Source: Kalmusia sp. IMI 367209 (taxonomy: Eukaryota; Ascomycota; Dothideomycetes; Pleosporales; Didymosphaeriaceae). From it: 64,000 bases of DNA. A model generated the notes under the pieces. It made no database searches and was not told the origin of the DNA. It saw only the letters and a list, made by a program, of their open reading frames with translations. This document shows positions 36,104 to 47,044 of this stretch, piece by piece. How positions within the stretch are numbered: the stretch's first letter is position 1; every line of letters begins with the position of its first letter. Both the position numbers and the translations under genes were made by a program. The stretch covers positions 124,001 to 188,000 of the forward strand of contig JAPEUQ010000009.1 of the NCBI GenBank assembly GCA_027946365.1, written 5' to 3'.

Positions 36104-39100
36104 TCAAGCCGCGGCAGCCGCGGGATACTTCCTCAACTAGGCTCGCGTTAGAGACACAGACAAACATCGAAGATAGAAAACTTACATCTAAACTAATAGC
36201 CTTCGAACTCATCTTCGCCTGATCCCGCATAATCCCTACTAACGTCTCACTCTCCTGGAACAGACCCGCCTTATGGCTGATAACAATGAACTGCATCCCC
36301 GGTCTTGCATGGCTTGTCACATATTTTGCTACCCTTGCCACATTCACATTATCTAGTGCGGCATCCACTTCGTCGAGGACGAAAAAGGGGCTAGGCTGGT
36401 ATGAGTGGATAGCAAACAGGAGTGCGAGCGCGGCGATGGTGCGCTCGCCGCCGGATAGGTGTTCCATGTCGCGGAAGCGCTTGAGCGGCGGCATGGCGTG
36501 GTATTTGATCCCTGCGAGGTAGGGCTCTGAGCTGTCTTCTAGATCCAGATACGCGGTACCACCCAAGGGGAACTGTGTGGATTTGGTGAGCTCTTGATAG
36601 ACAGGCAGGATATTCTCCGTGATGTGTTCGTAAGCTTTCATGAAGAGCTCGAGGCGCTCCTCCTTGACCTTTTCGAATGCATGTTTGGCCTCGGTTGCCT
36701 TCTTGCGCGCAACATTGAAGTCATCTTCGATCTGCCTAAGTTTGTCGCGCGCGGCGCCGAGGCGCTCGCCAGCTTTCATGTTGGGGTTTGATTTGCTGAT
36801 TTCGGCGTCGAGGGCAGCGACAGCGTCGGTGAGAGAGGTTTCTGCTTTTTTGAGGGCGGTTGTGGCTTCGGTTAGGACGGTATCGTCTTCGCTATCTTCC
36901 TTTTCGAGGATATCGTCAATCTCATCACGAAGTTCGTCATCTAGCTTCTCGTAGTCCGGCTCGATGCCGTAGTCGTCGACTTCTGCCTGAGTAGCTTCTG
37001 GTTCGTCTAGATCCATAGCATCGGGATCCTGGCGCGCGGCATCTGTCGTCATGGGCAAGGAGGTCAAAGGCGCAGAGCTTGCCGTTAGTGGGATCTTGAT
37101 TTCGTCAAGACGACACTTCTTGAGCAGACTGTAGCGTTCCGTTGCCCTGGTTCTGATGGCCTGTTCCTGTTGTTCGACCGCCGCTTCGACTTTTTTGACT
37201 TTCTCATTGCGCTGATCTAGCTTGCGACGAGCTTCTTTGACAACAGCAGTCTTATCAGACTTGTCAGCCTCTAGCGCAGTTAAACTTTCTTGGAAGCTCT
37301 CCAATTCTGCCTGGAGTTCATCAATGGAGTTCTGTAAGTCTTCCTGCTCAGCTTGATGGCCTTCAAGAGCAGCCTGATCGCGTTTGAGCTTGTCTTGCAC
37401 GTTCTTTATTCGCTCATTGATTGTGTTAAGTTGCTGCTCAATATGTGATCGGGTGTATTGAAGCACGTTGCGCTGCTTCTTGAACTCAAGCCGCTTCTGC
37501 GAAGCTTCCTGTTGTGCCGACCCCTGTAGCGCGTCATATTTGCGAATGTTGGCATAGCCAAGCCGCTCACAGAAATTCGCAAATACTTGATCTTCGACCT
37601 GGTGGACAGCATCTGCAACTTCCTCTAGCTCTTGTTCTCGGTTACGCAGTCGCTGCACCACATCGTTGAGCTTCGGCATTTCTTGCCTCAGGATGTTTTG
37701 GTCGTGATTGAGCTCCTTGTGCTTGCTGCTGATGTTGCGATCGAGGGTCTTGATCTCTTCTTCCAGACGCCGCATCTGTTCGTCTAGATCGTTCAGCTCT
37801 CCTTGCAGCTCGTCTATATCCCTATCAAACTGGTCGGCTCGCGGGAGATTGGAAAGCTGCGTCTGATAGTGCTGCACCTGGTGCCTCAGTTTTTCTATAT
37901 CTTGATCACCCCACTGCTGCTTCTGGTTTGATCCATGTAGAGTCCCACCTGTCATAGTGTTACCCTTGGAGATGACGGTTCCGTCCAAGGTGACTGCTTT
38001 GACGCCGATTCTGCGCTCAAAGCACATGTGCTGGGCAAGTTTGAGGGTGTCGCAAATGACGCTGTCACCGCAAGCAGAGGAAATGGCTCGTTCGAGATGA
38101 GGTGGGTAGTCAACACAATCAATGCCCAGACGCATGCCTTCGTGCATACCCTTCAAGTTCTGGTTCACAGACTGGACAGTCAGGGAATCGAGGGGTAGGA
38201 AGCTCATTTGACCGAGCTTCTGTTCTTTTAGATAGGTGACGCAGTCTCTTGCGGTCTTGTCGGTATCGACAAGTACGGCGTCCATGTGCCAGCCAAGCAG
38301 CGTGCCGATAGCAAGATCGTACTTCCTTTGCTTTGGCTTGATCAGATCTTTGTATCGCCCATGGACGCTTGAACCAAAGATGCGCTTCATCTGGGAGACA
38401 TAGTCTCGCAACTGCTTCTCCCTCCTGCTCTCATTACGGTCCATCTCCGCCGATTGGAGCTTTGAAAGGACTTTGCGAAGTTCCTGGTTGAGCTCTTCGT
38501 GCTGGTCCCTGTTACGTTTACGATCTGACTCTAGTTTGTTGAGTTCTTGACGTTTCGCGGCTCGAGATTTTTTCGTTTCTTTTAATGTTGACTTGAGGTC
38601 ATCCTGCCTGCCTTGGAGTTGAGCGATCTCTTCCTCTAGCCTATTTACAGATGCCTGGAAGCCGTCCACCTTCTGCTGCAAATTACGAATGTGCTCCCGC
38701 TCTGTACCGATCTCGCGCTCAAGCCTGGTGACCTCGGCCTGGTTTGCGTAGGTTAGCTTCGTGGCCTGGCTCCTCAGACGATTGTATTCTTGTTCATCCT
38801 CAAGCGAAAGTTCTTGGCCCTGCTGTTCAGCCGCGGCTCTGCGCTGTGCTTCCCACTGCTTCTCAGCTTTGTCGACCTGCGCGAGGTCCTTGTCGTATTT
38901 GGCCATCTCAGTCGATTTTGTGTCTCGTTCCTTGGTCAACGCGCCGATCCTGTCGTCCAATTTCCTTAGTTCTTGGGTAGTAAGGCGGATCTTCTCCTCG
39001 ATTGGAACGAGATCGTTTTGAGCATCTTCAATCTCTTTGGCTTTGGCATTGATGCTGTTGTTGGTCTTGGTGATATCGCGCTTCACCTTGGCTTCATCTT

Positions 39101-40047
39101 TGGTGGCATCCTGCAACCTCTGATAATACTTTTCCAAGCCTCGCCTGTGCTCTTTGAGCTCTTCTGTATGGCTTGAAATCGTGTCGCGGGCTTTTTGTAT
39201 GGCCTGCTGGTGATGGTATAGCTTCCACATGATGTGCGTCACGGTTGCATCGTCGCGTTCCGTAACCTTTCTCTCGTAAGCCTTAGCTTCGGCCTCGAGC
39301 TCCGAGTACGTCTTGATCTCGGCATTGATCTGGCGGCGCTGGTGCAGAAATTGCGAATTATCCTCGGCGGCGGCATCAGACTCGGCTTTGAGCCTCTCAT
39401 AGTCGGCCTTCTTCTCTAGGCTCCCCGAGATTTGCTCAATCATGTAGGTAATCTCCTTGGGCGGCTTCTTAGCCACCTCTTCTACCTCGCCTTGCGGGAT
39501 AAGGAAGGCGCGCGCTTTGACCAAGATACTGTGTTCCTCGAGCGCCTCGTTGTAAGCCTTTGCTGTGACGACGCGCCCGTTTATGCGATACTCGCTCTGG
39601 CCGGCGGTTGTGATGGTGCGCCGCCACCGGTGAATGTTTTCAGCATCGTCCTCAAACACGGCCTCGACCCAAGCCGTCTTCGGGTCGCCCTGCTGCGAGT
39701 CACCGTCTTCTTGCGTCTCGCCGTCGGCATCGCCATTTGGCGCGCCACCTGCCTCGTCGACGGCGGTCTTGCTGGTCTGGATGATGCGGCCGCGGTAGAC
39801 GAGTTCGCGCAGCTCTCGCGACCGCAGCGAGGCCGACTTGATGCCGAGCACGAACGAGATGGCATCCATGCTGTTGGACTTGCCGGAGCCATTGGGGCCG
39901 ATGATAGAGGTGAAGTACGAGTCGCCAAAGGGAAGGACATGCTTGCCGCGATACGTCTTGAAATCTGCGGCAGGGTCAGCAGAGCAACAGGGCGAATGGA
40001 CTGGCGCGCAGCTGACTATACAACTCGAGGCGCACAAGCTTGCCCAT
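36104..40047 (-). CDS. SMC1: Cohesin subunit SMC1
   Basis: ATPase arm of cohesin, which holds sister chromatids together and shapes chromatin loops in the nucleus. Exons 40047-40017, 39964-36186 and 36136-36104 give 1280 aa, normal for Smc1. The first exon supplies MGKLVRLELY; the junction makes N, giving the Smc1 signature NFKTYRGK. Walker A GPNGSGKS is at residues 33-40. Two long coiled coils flank the hinge (GRYKDLIKPKQRKYDLAIG ... GNTMTGGTLHG). The C-terminal head has the signature HLSGGERT and Walker B FFVLDEVDAALD. The last exon is only 33 nt (LRKYPAAAAA), restoring the usual SLDLRKYP ending. The first intron uses the unusual donor GTCAGC. It shares a 640-nt upstream region with the divergent GPC1 gene. 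Confidence 0.97.
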
Positions 40048-40688
40048 GGTCGCGATAGGGTAGCGCGCGAGCAGGCGCTGCTATTGCGGTCGCGCTGGTG
40101 GTGTTATTGATGCGAAGTGATGGTGGTGGAGCGCGACTGTCGCCAGTGGGACTGCGCGTCGACGCGTGCTGCCATCTGAGCGAGGGGCCAGTCCACGGGT
40201 ATGCAAGGACCACCCAGGGCCCCAAGCCCTCACCGCGGTGCCGTCATTCGCGAGTGACGTTGTCGGTGGGCACCATGGCACCGCAACACCGCAACAGCAA
40301 CGCGATATACACACGCATCTGCGCCCTATGCTGCCTGCCAGCCTACAGTCACGCATCCCACTAAACAGATCTTGTGACCTGGCACTCCCGTCCAGCGCAC
40401 CCATTTCGTTGTTCCTCTGACATTGGGGACTCCCCAATCACTGTCCGCCGTTCCACCACGCATACTCTTCTAGAGACGACGGACAACGAGGGTTCAGGGC
40501 ACTGGTCTAGCCCATAGCCCGTCAAGTAGCCCTAGCTGCGCATCTGAACCCACGCAGGGTCTTGCTGGATACGCATAACCCCACCCTGTACGCGCCCTCC
40601 ACTTCCTCCTGTGTTTCTGTGTCGTTGTCATCTGTTCATATTGCACACTGACCGCCATGAAATCTCGCGCACGCCGCAGCTAACCACC
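40048..40688. promoter_or_regulatory. Shared upstream region of SMC1 and the GPC acyltransferase gene
   Basis: 641 nt separate the two divergent start codons, so both promoters must lie here. No TATA box in a convincing position was seen on either side; the stretch before 40689 is pyrimidine-rich, as often found near fungal transcription starts. Confidence 0.55.
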
Positions 40689-42272
40689 ATGGCTGTAGCA
40701 TCTCCTCCCCGCAATTCAAGAACCCTCCACCGCCGAACGCCCTCGAGTCTGGACTCTGTGCCCGAAGACCTGCCCATTATGACTGAGACGAACAAATCTA
40801 GGTCGGAGCCGGAACTAGGTGTCTCTGAAATCTCGAGCAAGCCTGTGCCTGGAGATGCGACTCATGCTGGCTCTGCGCTGCTCAGCAGCGAGAGCACAAT
40901 CCCGCAGTCGACGCCGGGTCTTTCGCGCTCAAATTCCTTCTCCAACAGCTCTGCCTACATGGACGACTCCGACGCTGAGGAGGCTGCCTTCTTTCCGCCC
41001 GTCGAGCGGTTGACCATGTTCGATTTCATCGAGAATCTAGCCTTGACACAGCGCGTGGAAAAGATACAGAGCTCCATCTCGGCTCAGACGGAGAGGCTCA
41101 AGAAGGCTGCTAAGACACGCACAGTGAGCACCAGAGACCGCGCAATCGAGGAGTGGCGACGTCGGGTCCCTCCCGAGAGTGAACAGTTGGAGAAGTACAA
41201 GAAGCGTATGCGCCAGTCCGTCGACCGTCTGAACGAGCAGTGGGCCTCTAACACAGCCGTAACTGCTAGAGAAAAGGCCTCATTCATCGCTGCCGTCATG
41301 AACATCTTCGTCTCCGGATATCTCGTAGGCGGCCGTCCTGAGTGGTTCCCTCTGTGGTACACTGCCCAGCTGTTCTACTTTATGCCCCTGCGATACTACA
41401 CCTACCATAAGAAGGGCTATCACTATTTCTTGGCAGATCTATGTTACTTCGTTAATGCTCTCTTGGTGCTGAGCCTGTGGGTTTTCCCAAGATCGAAACG
41501 CTTGTTCATTAGTACTTACTGTCTCGCATTCGGTAACAACGCCATTGCCATTGTCATGTGGCGCAACTCGCTCGTCTTCCACAGCATGGACAAGGTGGTG
41601 AGCCTTTTCATCCACATTATGCCATGCGCCACACTTCACTGCGTCGTTCATCTCCTCAAGTCCGAGTACCAGCAGCAAGCATATCCCGCGATCTGGAACA
41701 TTCGCAACGCCGCGCCTGACTCACCCCATCGCTATGGACTACTACAAATGATGCTCTGGGCCACCATTCCCTACGCTATATGGCAGCTCAGCTACCATTT
41801 TATGATCACTGTTCGACGCCGCGAGAAAATCGCGGCAGGCCGCCCAACCTCCTTCACCTGGCTCAGGAAATCGTATGCAAAAAACTTCCTTGGTCGCTTC
41901 GTGCTCTCTCTACCGGAATACCTACAGGAGCCAGCTTTTATGATGATTCAGTACACATACGCTGTCCTCACCATGGTCCCATGTCCGCTCTGGTTCTGGT
42001 CGCGGTGGGCCTCTGGCGGGTTCTTGACTGTCGTGTTCATTTGGAGTACTTATAACGGTGCTAATTATTATATCGAGGTTTATAGTAAGCGCTTCCAGAA
42101 GGAGCTTGAGCAGTTGAAGAAGGACGTAGCAAAGTGGCAAAATTCTCCTACCCCGATAACTCCAATGCACCAGCCTGCTGCCGAGCAAATGAAGGAGTTT
42201 CCGTTGCTCGACGGTGCCACTAGTACAGGAGCTAAGACTGTCAACGAAGAGGCGAGGAAGAGGGAGGTTTGA
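40689..42272 (+). CDS. GPC1: Glycerophosphocholine acyltransferase, GPC1/DUF2838 family
   Basis: Membrane enzyme that acylates glycerophosphocholine with acyl-CoA to make lysophosphatidylcholine, part of phosphatidylcholine turnover. Single exon, 527 aa, ATG in a strong context (ACCACCATGG). Residues 1-115 are Ser-rich and cytosolic, then a charged helix (ERLKKAAKTRTVSTRDRAIEEW). About eight hydrophobic helices follow from about residue 195, with the family stretches YFMPLRYYTYHKKGYHYFLADLCYF (18-20 residue core YYTYHKKGYHYFLADLCYF) and FGNNAIAIVMWRNSLVFHS, and HIMPCATLHCVVHL. The tail is charged and coiled. The family (PF10998) is well defined in fungi and plants; assignment rests on these motifs and topology. 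Intact. Confidence 0.85.
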   Translation: MAVASPPRNSRTLHRRTPSSLDSVPEDLPIMTETNKSRSEPELGVSEISSKPVPGDATHAGSALLSSESTIPQSTPGLSRSNSFSNSSAYMDDSDAEEAAFFPPVERLTMFDFIENLALTQRVEKIQSSISAQTERLKKAAKTRTVSTRDRAIEEWRRRVPPESEQLEKYKKRMRQSVDRLNEQWASNTAVTAREKASFIAAVMNIFVSGYLVGGRPEWFPLWYTAQLFYFMPLRYYTYHKKGYHYFLADLCYFVNALLVLSLWVFPRSKRLFISTYCLAFGNNAIAIVMWRNSLVFHSMDKVVSLFIHIMPCATLHCVVHLLKSEYQQQAYPAIWNIRNAAPDSPHRYGLLQMMLWATIPYAIWQLSYHFMITVRRREKIAAGRPTSFTWLRKSYAKNFLGRFVLSLPEYLQEPAFMMIQYTYAVLTMVPCPLWFWSRWASGGFLTVVFIWSTYNGANYYIEVYSKRFQKELEQLKKDVAKWQNSPTPITPMHQPAAEQMKEFPLLDGATSTGAKTVNEEARKREV

Positions 42273-42645
42273 GCATTAAGATCACTTATTTTATTGCGAT
42301 TTTAACCAAGGTGGCTTTGCGTGCTGCGTCTTCTTGCATTGCGTCGGTATAATGTGCTTCCAATCTGCTTGGATTTGATGAGATGCTGTTTGAATATTTC
42401 GCGCCATGCGGAAGGGGTTTTTTTTTTCGGGCTTCACATATTGGCTGCGACGATATACCCATTTACCTTTCATTTCTTCAATATTATCATACCCTACGCA
42501 CCTTCTGTAACATTTTTCCATTCGTGTCACTATGGCATGTGTCTCGTTCGCTGATGCTCTCAGCGGTGTGAGCTGTAATTCACCTCGCCCCAACTATGCG
42601 TTGCCCTGCTGTTGCGCCATCTTAATGCTATTTTTTAAAGGGAGC

Positions 42646-43150
42646 TCAGCTGTTGGGCGGATCTTCTATTTTGCCAGTGTTGATGCCCGTTACATCCCAC
42701 GTGACCCTTGGCTCAATCCTCTGCAGGAAGTGGGACTGCTAGACGAACAGCTTCTCTTCGCACGGCTGAATTTGCCTTCGGTACTCCTCACACATCTCCC
42801 TGCGCTCAGCAACCACCTCTGCTTCCGCGGCCTTCGGGCTCTATCTATTGCTTGCTTGTTTATAATCCTAAGTGCTTTATCTAAAGTCTGTAATACTCCA
42901 CTGGCTGCTTCAACATTTTTCTGGGTCAATACTTTTACTTCTGAAGCTTGTCCGGTTTTTGCGTTGAGTTCAGCCTTTTCTGTCCTTAAGAAAGCTTCTT
43001 CATTTCCTATCCATTTTGATTGATTTCGCGTACTGATTCGTGTCAGTTTGCCCAATCCGAAGATCAGGTTTATCACCTCAGCCTGAATCTTTTTGTAGCA
43101 AACCATTATCAGATCGATGGCTCCAGCCACCTCACGATTGCAGAGATCAC
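42646..43150 (-). pseudogene. Relic of an unknown coding sequence
   Basis: On the minus strand a helical, charged reading frame runs from about 43150 (CYKKIQAEVINLIFGLGKL; EEAFLRTEKAELNAKTGQ; SGVLQTLDKALRII). Near 42835-42850 the protein-like reading moves to another frame (AAEAEVVAERREMCEEYRR) and then meets TAG at 42739-42741 before continuing with SHFLQRIEPRVTWDVTG to a stop at 42646-42648. One frameshift and one stop are therefore needed to read it through. There is no clear start. The family is not recognised; a mobile-element ORF or a decayed gene are both possible. Confidence 0.45.
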
Positions 43151-43170
43151 GTTAATATTGATCAAGTCTT

Positions 43171-43196
43171 GAACAACAACAACAACATCAACAACC
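43171..43196. repeat. (ACA)n trinucleotide run
   Basis: An imperfect ACA/ATC trinucleotide run of about eight units in the non-coding stretch next to the relic. Confidence 0.6.
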
Positions 43197-43329
43197 ACGA
43201 GAGCACTAGAGTGATTGTACACTACTATCTCGGTAGTACTTTCGGGGCGTCTTTCATGGTCCGCACGAAATTGGAAAGCAAACAGCAGCTCTACCAATCT
43301 TTTGAAGGGAAGCAGTAGCCAAGAGAGAA

Positions 43330-43335
<6 letters not shown>

Positions 43336-43394
<59 letters not shown>
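43336..43394. repeat. Compound (GA)n(GT)n microsatellite
   Basis: About 16 GA units followed directly by about 14 GT units, then imperfect GT. A compound dinucleotide tract like this is prone to length change. It lies about 250 nt downstream of the BolA gene stop. Confidence 0.95.
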
Positions 43395-43397
<3 letters not shown>

Positions 43398-43643
43398 TGT
43401 GTGTCTGTTTTTGTGTCCGATATGAAAGAAGCATTCAGGCAACCATTGCCAGATATGACGTGATGGCTAAAGAGCGGTGTTGAACCGTTAAAACTCAGTC
43501 TTGCGATACTTCTTGGGCTGAATATGATGATTGATTCTCGTTAAATTATGATGTCCAATGTGGGATAGGAATTCCAACAGAGGTTAGAACTATCCGATGC
43601 TGAGCTTCGTAGCATCTCCTACATCTCCTGCATCTTGTCACCC

Positions 43644-44163
43644 TTATTGCTCCGCTACCTCTTTCTGCCTTTGACGCTCCTCTTCCTCGGGTGTGCGCGT
43701 CTTGAGTTGCAGAGCGTGAATGCCTCCCTCTTGCGCCAGTTCATCTTTCAAAAGTGTGTAGATCATTCGATGCCTTGCAGGCTGCATCTTGGACTTGAAA
43801 GCTTCGGATGTGATGATAACACTTAAAGACGTTACCTCACAGCTCGTATATAGCTGTTATTGTAACAGATAGTATCTTACCGAAAATGTGTCTGTTGAGT
43901 AATATTAGTCCTCTAGTCAACGTCAAGGTAGAAACATAATCAACACCTCTTTGCTGGTCACTCCCTGCATAGCCTTATGATGTGAGTGCTTATGTGAGTC
44001 ATTATAAATCTCTAAAGTTGTCGGCTTAAATGTTTCTGTGAGCTGTTCAATGGTCAGTCAGAGCTACATGATGCATGCATAGTCCAAACTTCACTTTAGT
44101 CGTGACTGAATACCATACCTTTGCTCTCATAGCGTTCTCCATCGGAGTCAGCGACTGTGCCAT
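43644..44163 (-). CDS. BolA-family protein (Uvi31/Bol1-like)
   Basis: Small BolA protein; the family assists iron-sulphur cluster delivery, usually with monothiol glutaredoxins, in mitochondria or cytosol. No single ORF shows it: exons 44163-44119, 44042-43947, 43891-43881 and 43821-43644 join to 109 aa with all phases fitting. The protein reads MAQSLTPMENAMRAKLTETF, then PTTLEIYNDSHKHSHHKAM, THFRVIITSEAFKSKM, QPARHRMIYTLLKDELA and GIHALQLKTRTPEE. The invariant BolA His is in PARHRMIY, and the HSHH loop is typical of the Bol1/Uvi31 branch. The third exon is only 11 nt. Introns are 76, 55 and 59 nt. No clear presequence is visible. Divergent from the acyl-CoA synthetase gene. Confidence 0.9.
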
Positions 44164-44621
44164 GGTTGACGTAAAGCGCTTGGAAGCGACGGCTACCCGA
44201 CGCAAGAACATCAATCGAGCCGCAAATGTCGTTAAGAAGCCCGAAACGAGCTAGCAAAGATGCTTTGGAGATGGTGAAGGTTGAGATGGATGATCTCGGG
44301 CCTAAAAGTGCAAGCCGAACCGAGCACGCCAAGACCGGCCTCGGAATTGCTTGAAGTTTGATGCCGTCAGCTCCCCGAAGACATTGAAAGTGCAATTGAA
44401 GCGGCACTAGCTGATCACGCGCTCTCGGAGCTCGTCTTTTGTTGAAAAATCACACCGTAGCTTTACGAAGATATTCCACAATCGGACCAAGCGTTAGTAT
44501 GGCAGCATCCGGCGAAAACGATCGATAACTACATCCCGGGCGACGATCCACTCCCCGATCTCACTGCCGACAGGCGTGCATCCAGCCTCAATTACCCCGG
44601 CCGCGCCCTCCTGCGTACTCC
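44164..44621. promoter_or_regulatory. Shared upstream region of BolA and acyl-CoA synthetase genes
   Basis: 458 nt between divergent start codons, so both promoters overlap here. Both products could act in mitochondria (Fe-S/lipoate-related and malonyl-CoA metabolism), so joint regulation is plausible but unproven. Confidence 0.5.
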
Positions 44622-46549
44622 ATGTGGGCGAGAAGTCTCTTCCCACGCACACTCGCTCCTGCAAATCTCCGTCTTTCGTCTCGTTCCGCGTCCTGCTTGC
44701 GGGGTCCGCATTCCATCGCTGCCATCAGAATGGCGTCGACGCTGCCCCGCCTGCCCATCTTCGAAGCGATCAAGAAACATGAAGGAGAATCTACCGCGGT
44801 TGTTCATAGCTTGTCTGGGAGAAGCTTCACATATGGCGAGTTAGTCAATGACATAGCGGCCGCTAAGGACAAGTTGCAGAAGAATGCGAATGGCAAGAGC
44901 ACGGTGGGAGAGCGGATATCGTTCCTTGTGGAGAATGGATATGATTATGTAGGTGCGCATTGAGTACAGCCCCTCCCTCTCGCATAGTCGGGACTACAAT
45001 AGCTAACACGACGCCAGTGACACTATTGTCTATCCTGGCTGCGCACGCAATCGCTGTTCCGCTCTCGCCGACCTTCCCTGCACACGAGCTCCGGTATATA
45101 ATCGACCAGAGCGAGTCGCTCATGCTTCTCTCATCCGCAAAGTTCCAGGATAAAGCAGACGATGTGCTGAAGGAGGGCATGAAAACTACCCCGATAAACT
45201 ACAAACAAGAGAAGATCATGATGGGCAGATCGGACGACTATGTCACGCTGGAGGAGCCGGAGAGCGACCAGGGAGGCATGATGCTGTACACATCCGGCAC
45301 CACAAATCGTCCCAAGGGCGTGCTTCTGTCCCAGGATATATTGACGGCGCAGTCTCTGTCATTGCTGAAAGCGTGGGATTATAGCAGCAAAGACGTGCTG
45401 CTTCATGTACTACCGCTGCATCATATTCATGGAACCGTAAACGCGCTTTTAACGCCCTTGTTCGCCGGCAGCACGATAGAGTTTCAATTCCCGTTCAATG
45501 CGACTGCCGTCTGGGAACGTCTGGCGGCGCCTTTCCTATCAAACCCCGACACGACTAAGAACCCCATAACCTTTCTCACCGTCGTTCCCACCATTTATAC
45601 CCGCCTCCTAGCATCGCATTCGTCGCTTTCGCCAGAGCTCCAAGCTGCCAGCAAGACCGCTCTACATGCCTCAAAGATGCGCCTCAACATCTCCGGGTCC
45701 GCCGCCCTCCCCACACCAGTGAAATCGGCGTGGACAGATCTCAGTGGCGGGAACGTTTTGCTAGAGCGCTATGGAATGACCGAAGTCGGGATGGCACTAT
45801 CCTGCGGTCTCTCTTTCACCGACCGCGTCGACGGCTCAGTCGGCTGGCCGCTACCTTCCGTCCAAGCGCGCCTCGTCGATACTGAAACCCACGAGATCAT
45901 CAAAGAAGGCGAAGAAATTGATGCCTCATCAGGCCGCGAACGCCATGGCGAGATTCAGCTCCGCGGCCCCACCATCTTTCGCGAATACTGGAAGAACCCA
46001 GAAGCTACTGCCAAGGAATTTGTTGAAGACGCAGACGGACAGGGCAAATGGTTCAAAACAGGCGATGTAGCGATCCGCAGAAACGTAGATGGAGCAGGCA
46101 AGAGCAGTCAGGATTGGGCAAAAGGGCCGCTGTACTTCATCCAGGGTCGCAAATCCGCCGACATTATCAAGACGGGCGGCGAGAAAGTCTCCGCGCTCGA
46201 AATCGAACGAGAAATGCTCTCCCTGCCTCAGGTATCCGAGGTCGCCGTTGTAGGCCTTCCCTCGGAAGCATGGGGCCAGAAAGTTGCTGCTGTCGTCGTC
46301 CTTAGCGAGAAGGGCAAGACGGCGGGACGAGGTCGCAAGGCATGGTCTGCGCTTGACATGCGGCGGGAGTTGAAAGAGATCTTGGCAAATTATAAAATTC
46401 CACAGGAGATGAAGGTGGTGGAGAGCATACCGAGGAATGCCATGGGGAAGATCAATAAGAAGCAGCTTGTGAAGCAAATTTGGGGGGAATCTTTGGAGGC
46501 TAGTGGCAAGGCAAATGGAGCAATCTCCGTTCCGAACGGGAGTGTATAA
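44622..46549 (+). CDS. Acyl-CoA synthetase, malonyl-CoA synthetase (ACSF3)-like, mitochondrial
   Basis: AMP-forming ligase that activates a carboxylic acid, probably malonate or methylmalonate, to its CoA ester. Exons 44622-44952 and 45018-46549 give 620 aa; the intron has donor GTGCGC and branch GCTAAC. The N-terminus (MWARSLFPRTLAPANLRLSS, Arg/Ser-rich, no acids) looks like a mitochondrial targeting peptide, with a second Met at MASTLPRLP as a possible cytosolic start. Motifs: P-loop YTSGTTNRPKGV, LPLHHIHG, YGMTEVGMALS, the acid-rich GEIQLRGPTIF, KTGGEKVSALEIERE, and the C-terminal catalytic Lys in PRNAMGKINKKQL. The family call (ACSF3 rather than another small-acid ligase) rests on overall pattern, so the substrate is likely but not certain. 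Confidence 0.85.
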
Positions 46550-47044
46550 TCATCAATGACTGAATTTAGATCCAGCGGTCTGGGTGGCCTATGTGTAACA
46601 AGCTTAGAGGACTGTTCGTGTTGTATGAATACAGTGGGAGACCTATCTAGACACTCGTAATGCAAGTTACAATCTCCCGTTTATATAATCTAAGGTTGTG
46701 ATCATGCCTCAATGGCTATATCATTCAATTTATGATGAGGTAACTATTCGAACCAGGAACCAACGATTAGTATAGTTCGGCCGCGAAATCTAGAATAATA
46801 GTGTCGAATCCTGGCAATAGATTGAATGCCTACCTAAGCACAATGCCGCTAATGGGGGGGTTGGCTTTGAAAGCTTTCGTTTCTGATGAGACATAATTTG
46901 CTGCGCGCGGCGTAATTCCGTTGCCTTGGTACACTTTACTAATCGCTGACAGGTCACACCAACGCGGTATAATTCTACAGATGTGTCTCCAAATTACTGT
47001 AGCCTTGTAATCAGAACCTAAGTGTGTTTCTCGTGGTCGAAAAC
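46550..47044. other. Intergenic, promoter of macrodomain-sirtuin gene
   Basis: 495 nt, AT-rich, between two plus-strand genes. It holds a run of G near 46854-46861. No further gene seen. Confidence 0.5.
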
